Shown here: positions 61,497 to 64,000 of the stretch, piece after piece
How positions within the stretch are numbered: the stretch's first letter is position 1
How the letters are laid out: each line of letters begins with the position of its first letter
NCBI GenBank assembly: GCA_018881555.1
Contig: JACAXG010000239.1
Location: 62,001 to 126,000, forward strand
DNA from: Amblyornis subalaris
Lineage: Eukaryota; Chordata; Aves; Passeriformes; Ptilonorhynchidae
Direction: 5' to 3'
Length of the DNA: 64,000 bases
Program-made: the position numbers and the translations under genes
The notes under the pieces: model-generated
The model's input: only the letters and a program-made list of their open reading frames with translations
What the model was told of the DNA's origin: nothing
Databases searched by the model: none

Positions 61497-62105
61497 TGTG
61501 TTAAAATAGGAATTCTGATTTAGGGACACTCCCAATGAATTTTCATATTTGAAACGGAGTTCTTTTTAACTTGGTGATTAACCTAACGACTTTGGGGAGG
61601 AAAGGCTTGAAAGCATAAGATTTGGTGAGCAGCGGAAAATAGAGTTGTTTTGAGGATGGAAGACTGAGTTGTTTTTGCTCAAGATGACCTTTGCAGCGAA
61701 GGGATGGTAAGAATATTCGGTATGGGAAATTTCATGTATTGTGCTTGCTTTGGGTTGTTTTCTGTCTGTCATGAGAAGTGGAGTTTTTGTAGAAGATACA
61801 GAAAGCTGTCAAAGACTTAAAAGTCTTCTTCATGGACAGGCTTGGGCCTCCCTTTGGGAGAAAGAGAGATAAGAAGCTGGGAGGTTATAGAAAGCACAGC
61901 ATTGTGAATTATTGCCCATGTGCAAGGCCCTTTCATACGTTGAGACCAGGAACAAGCTCTTGTACTTTTCCCCCTGCTAAGGTGGCCTAAGCGTAGCAGT
62001 GTATGTGTCCCTGCTTGTTTTCGGAATCCTCCAGCCAGCAGGGTGATGGAATAAATCTACTCTTTGCACTTTAGCTTTGGGTTGTGGTCAGCTTGGTTAC
62101 TTGCA
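61497..62105 (+). mobile_element. Candidate ERV LTR
   Basis: AATAAA at 62050-62055 is followed by CTTTGGGTTGTGGTCAGCTT and an end near TTACTTGCA at 62105, which resembles an avian LTR R-U5. The GC content rises over 61800-62100. The start at TGTGTTAAAA (61497) is a guess, and no target duplication was found. Confidence 0.45.
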
Positions 62106-63219
62106 TCTATCAATTCACACATTCACAAAACTTTAGGCAATCTCAAAAGAAGAGTATTATTCCTTAAAAAATATTCAGTCATGACTTGATAACTCTTAAC
62201 ATATAGCTTAAATGATTTGCAAGTTCTCCAAAAGTTTAGCATTGTTCATAAAGTTTCATAACTACTGAGATTTAAATCTTCATCTGTTCCCCTTTTCATG
62301 TAAACTCACTTAGTTTAAAGCCATGATTTTTCTATCCTTTTATTCTGTTGAAATAAACTCTTTACATCACTTTTCTTCTTGCTTTTCTTAAAAATTATTC
62401 TTTTTGCTTTTTTGAGCCTTTTAATGGTCTCATATGCCATAAGGATGAAATAAAACTCCTCCTGAATTTGTGGGATAATATATGAGCTCCAGTATTAGTT
62501 TCTTTTTTTTTTTTAAATTGAAAGCTAAAGCTATTTATGTCAACAATCTGATCAGAGTTAAAATTAAGATTTTAAGTCTGTTGTGTGCATCCATTTATTA
62601 CAGTACCTAAACCAATGGAAAGCCTTTTTTTTTTTTTTTTTCCTGAGCCAATTTCTGGTCTATTTTTTAAGAAGTAACAGAGTTTTAAAAATGCATCAAA
62701 TCCTGGATATCCTATGCTGTAAACCGTATCTCTCCTTAAGACTAACAAGTAGAATATATTTGCGGACTGATATGTATGTAATAACTGTGCAACCATTCAA
62801 AAGTCTGGGATTTGTTCTATAAACACCAATAAGGGGCATATGTTGAAGGGAGGAATTTACTCTCTTTAGTTTGGGTCTCTCAGTAAAGGTGTTTGCTTAG
62901 AAGATAAGTTTCCCAGGCAATTCTCAGCAGAAAGACAGTCTAGCTTGAGAAGAAATCTGACTTAGATGACATGACTAAACCTCTCTTTATAAAACAATGC
63001 TTTAGTTTAAATAATATNCAAAAACTATTCTGTGATGAAGCCAGTTGACAAACCTCTGTTCCTGGGCTGAATTCCTATACAAACTTGTGCAACTGATCTA
63101 AGACTGCACAAGTTTACCTGTGATTTATGTATTGACAGTCCCAGGCAACAATCACATCTGCTCACTTCTCAGGGCAGCTCAACACTGTACAAGATGAAGT
63201 GAGGGCACCTCCACAGAAG
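62106..63219. other. AT-rich noncoding stretch between two LTRs
   Basis: Poly-T runs lie at 62502-62513 and 62624-62641. If the two flanking LTRs belonged to one provirus, gag-pol-env text would be expected here, but none was seen and the two LTRs differ, so they are separate insertions. Confidence 0.6.
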
Positions 63220-63781
63220 CATATCTGATCTTCATATAGAGAGCTTATTTCTTCTCAGTAGCTGTTACAGTGCTGTGTTTTGGATTCAGAATGAGAATGG
63301 TGTTGATAATACACTGAGGGGTTTGCTTTTTCCTAAGTCGTGTTCTCCTAAGTCAAGGACTTTTTTCTTGTTTCATGCTCTGCCAGTGAGGAGGTACACA
63401 AAAGAAACTGGGAGGGAGCATAGCTGGGACAGGTGACCAGAACTGACAAAACAGATATTCCACACCATAGAACATCATGCTCAGTATATAAACTGGGGGG
63501 AGTTACCCAGAAGAGGTGCTGATCTGGAGGGGGGTCTGGCATCATTCAGCGAGTGGTGAGCAATTGCATAGTGCATCACTTGGTTTTCCCTTATTATTAT
63601 CATTATTTTCATTTACCATTATTACTGTATTTTTACTTTATTTTTTATTATTAAACTGTTATCTCAGTCTACAAATTTTACCTTGATTCTGCTCTCCATT
63701 CTGCCGAGATGATGGAGAGAGAGGGGAGTTAAGTGAGTGGCTACGGGGTGCTTAATTTCCAACTGAACTTAAAGNATGACT
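63220..63781 (+). mobile_element. ERV LTR, nearly complete, same family as 17780-18050
   Basis: The whole length follows a common avian LTR. U3 has CAGTAGCTG, GTGCTGTGTTTTGGATT, AGTCAAGGACTTTT, ACTGGGAGGGAGCA. TATATAAA lies at 63485-63492, followed by ACTGGGGGGAGTT and GGTGGTGAGCAATTGCAT, then an ATT-rich tract, ATTAAA at 63650-63655, and U5 with GAGTGGCTACGGGGTGCTTA. The start near 63220 is diverged. The end aligns with a family end like ACCACGACA and holds an N. No duplicated target site was confirmed. It appears to be a solo LTR. Confidence 0.88.
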
Positions 63782-64000
63782 GCTATTCATTTAAAGAAAT
63801 GCAAAACTAGAGTTGGAGAATGTTGATTTTATTAGTAGCAGAACAAAGAAATAACCTATAACATGCATTTCTGATGTATAATGGTCAGTAAATTGCTTAT
63901 TCTAGAAACATGAAAAAGCATGAAACTGTATTTAATATGCAAGGCCCAGATTTACAGCAACACTGCAGCACATTCCCACCAATATCCAAGAACTGAATTC
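63782..64000. other. AT-rich window end, nothing recognised
   Basis: The 219 bp after the LTR contain no primer-binding site or gag text, which supports a solo LTR upstream. Confidence 0.55.

Noticed and set aside
62624..62641. Poly-T run as the tail of a minus-strand retroposed gene copy
   Set aside because: No coding or mRNA-like sequence lies beside it and no target duplication was found.
61497..63781. One provirus with LTRs at 61497-62105 and 63220-63781
   Set aside because: The two LTRs differ in sequence and the 1.1 kb between them holds no retroviral gene text.

Overview
This window looks like noncoding DNA from a bird nuclear genome. Six segments resemble CR1 LINEs. Four of them end in the CR1-type 3' tail (TTCCAACC... 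followed by ATTCTATGA-like octamers), and one is old but still codes recognisable reverse-transcriptase fragments. About nine segments resemble avian endogenous-retrovirus LTRs, several with TATA box, AATAAA/ATTAAA signal and TG...CA ends. The rest is AT-rich with ordinary microsatellites. About 80 isolated single Ns are scattered through it, as expected of a draft consensus. Family names come from remembered repeat consensus sequences, not from a database search. The species and any flanking gene cannot be named.

Layout. 1-2576: AT-rich, nothing recognised. 2577-3470: an isolated GC/CpG-rich island of about 0.6 kb with two CTCF-like motifs, a 70-bp-period duplication and flanking microsatellites; it is the most unusual segment. 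3471-8600: AT-rich. 8600-10243: a long, decayed CR1. 10244-20190: AT-rich with two LTR pieces (15123-15735; 17780-18050). 20190-22230: an AT-rich LTR candidate, then an unclassified repeat-like segment. 26068-31700: a cluster of mobile elements, with three minus-strand LTRs and two CR1s. 34828-35329: a plus-strand LTR of the same family as 30993-31280. 36679-37261: a solo LTR bounded by a perfect 6-bp target duplication. 37262-50220: mostly unannotated, with two possible conserved noncoding segments and one weak exon candidate. 50222-59290: two short CR1 tails and a very old CR1-like stretch. 61497-63781: two further LTRs.

I see no convincing protein-coding gene, tRNA, rRNA, snRNA or CRISPR array. 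Open frames are short (at most about 137 codons), contain Ns, lie in repeats or overlap equally long frames on the other strand, so I call none a CDS. The best reading is an intergenic region or large intron shaped by CR1 and ERV insertion. I did not find a new biological system. The items most worth following up are the GC island and the two LTRs whose target-site duplications are still intact.
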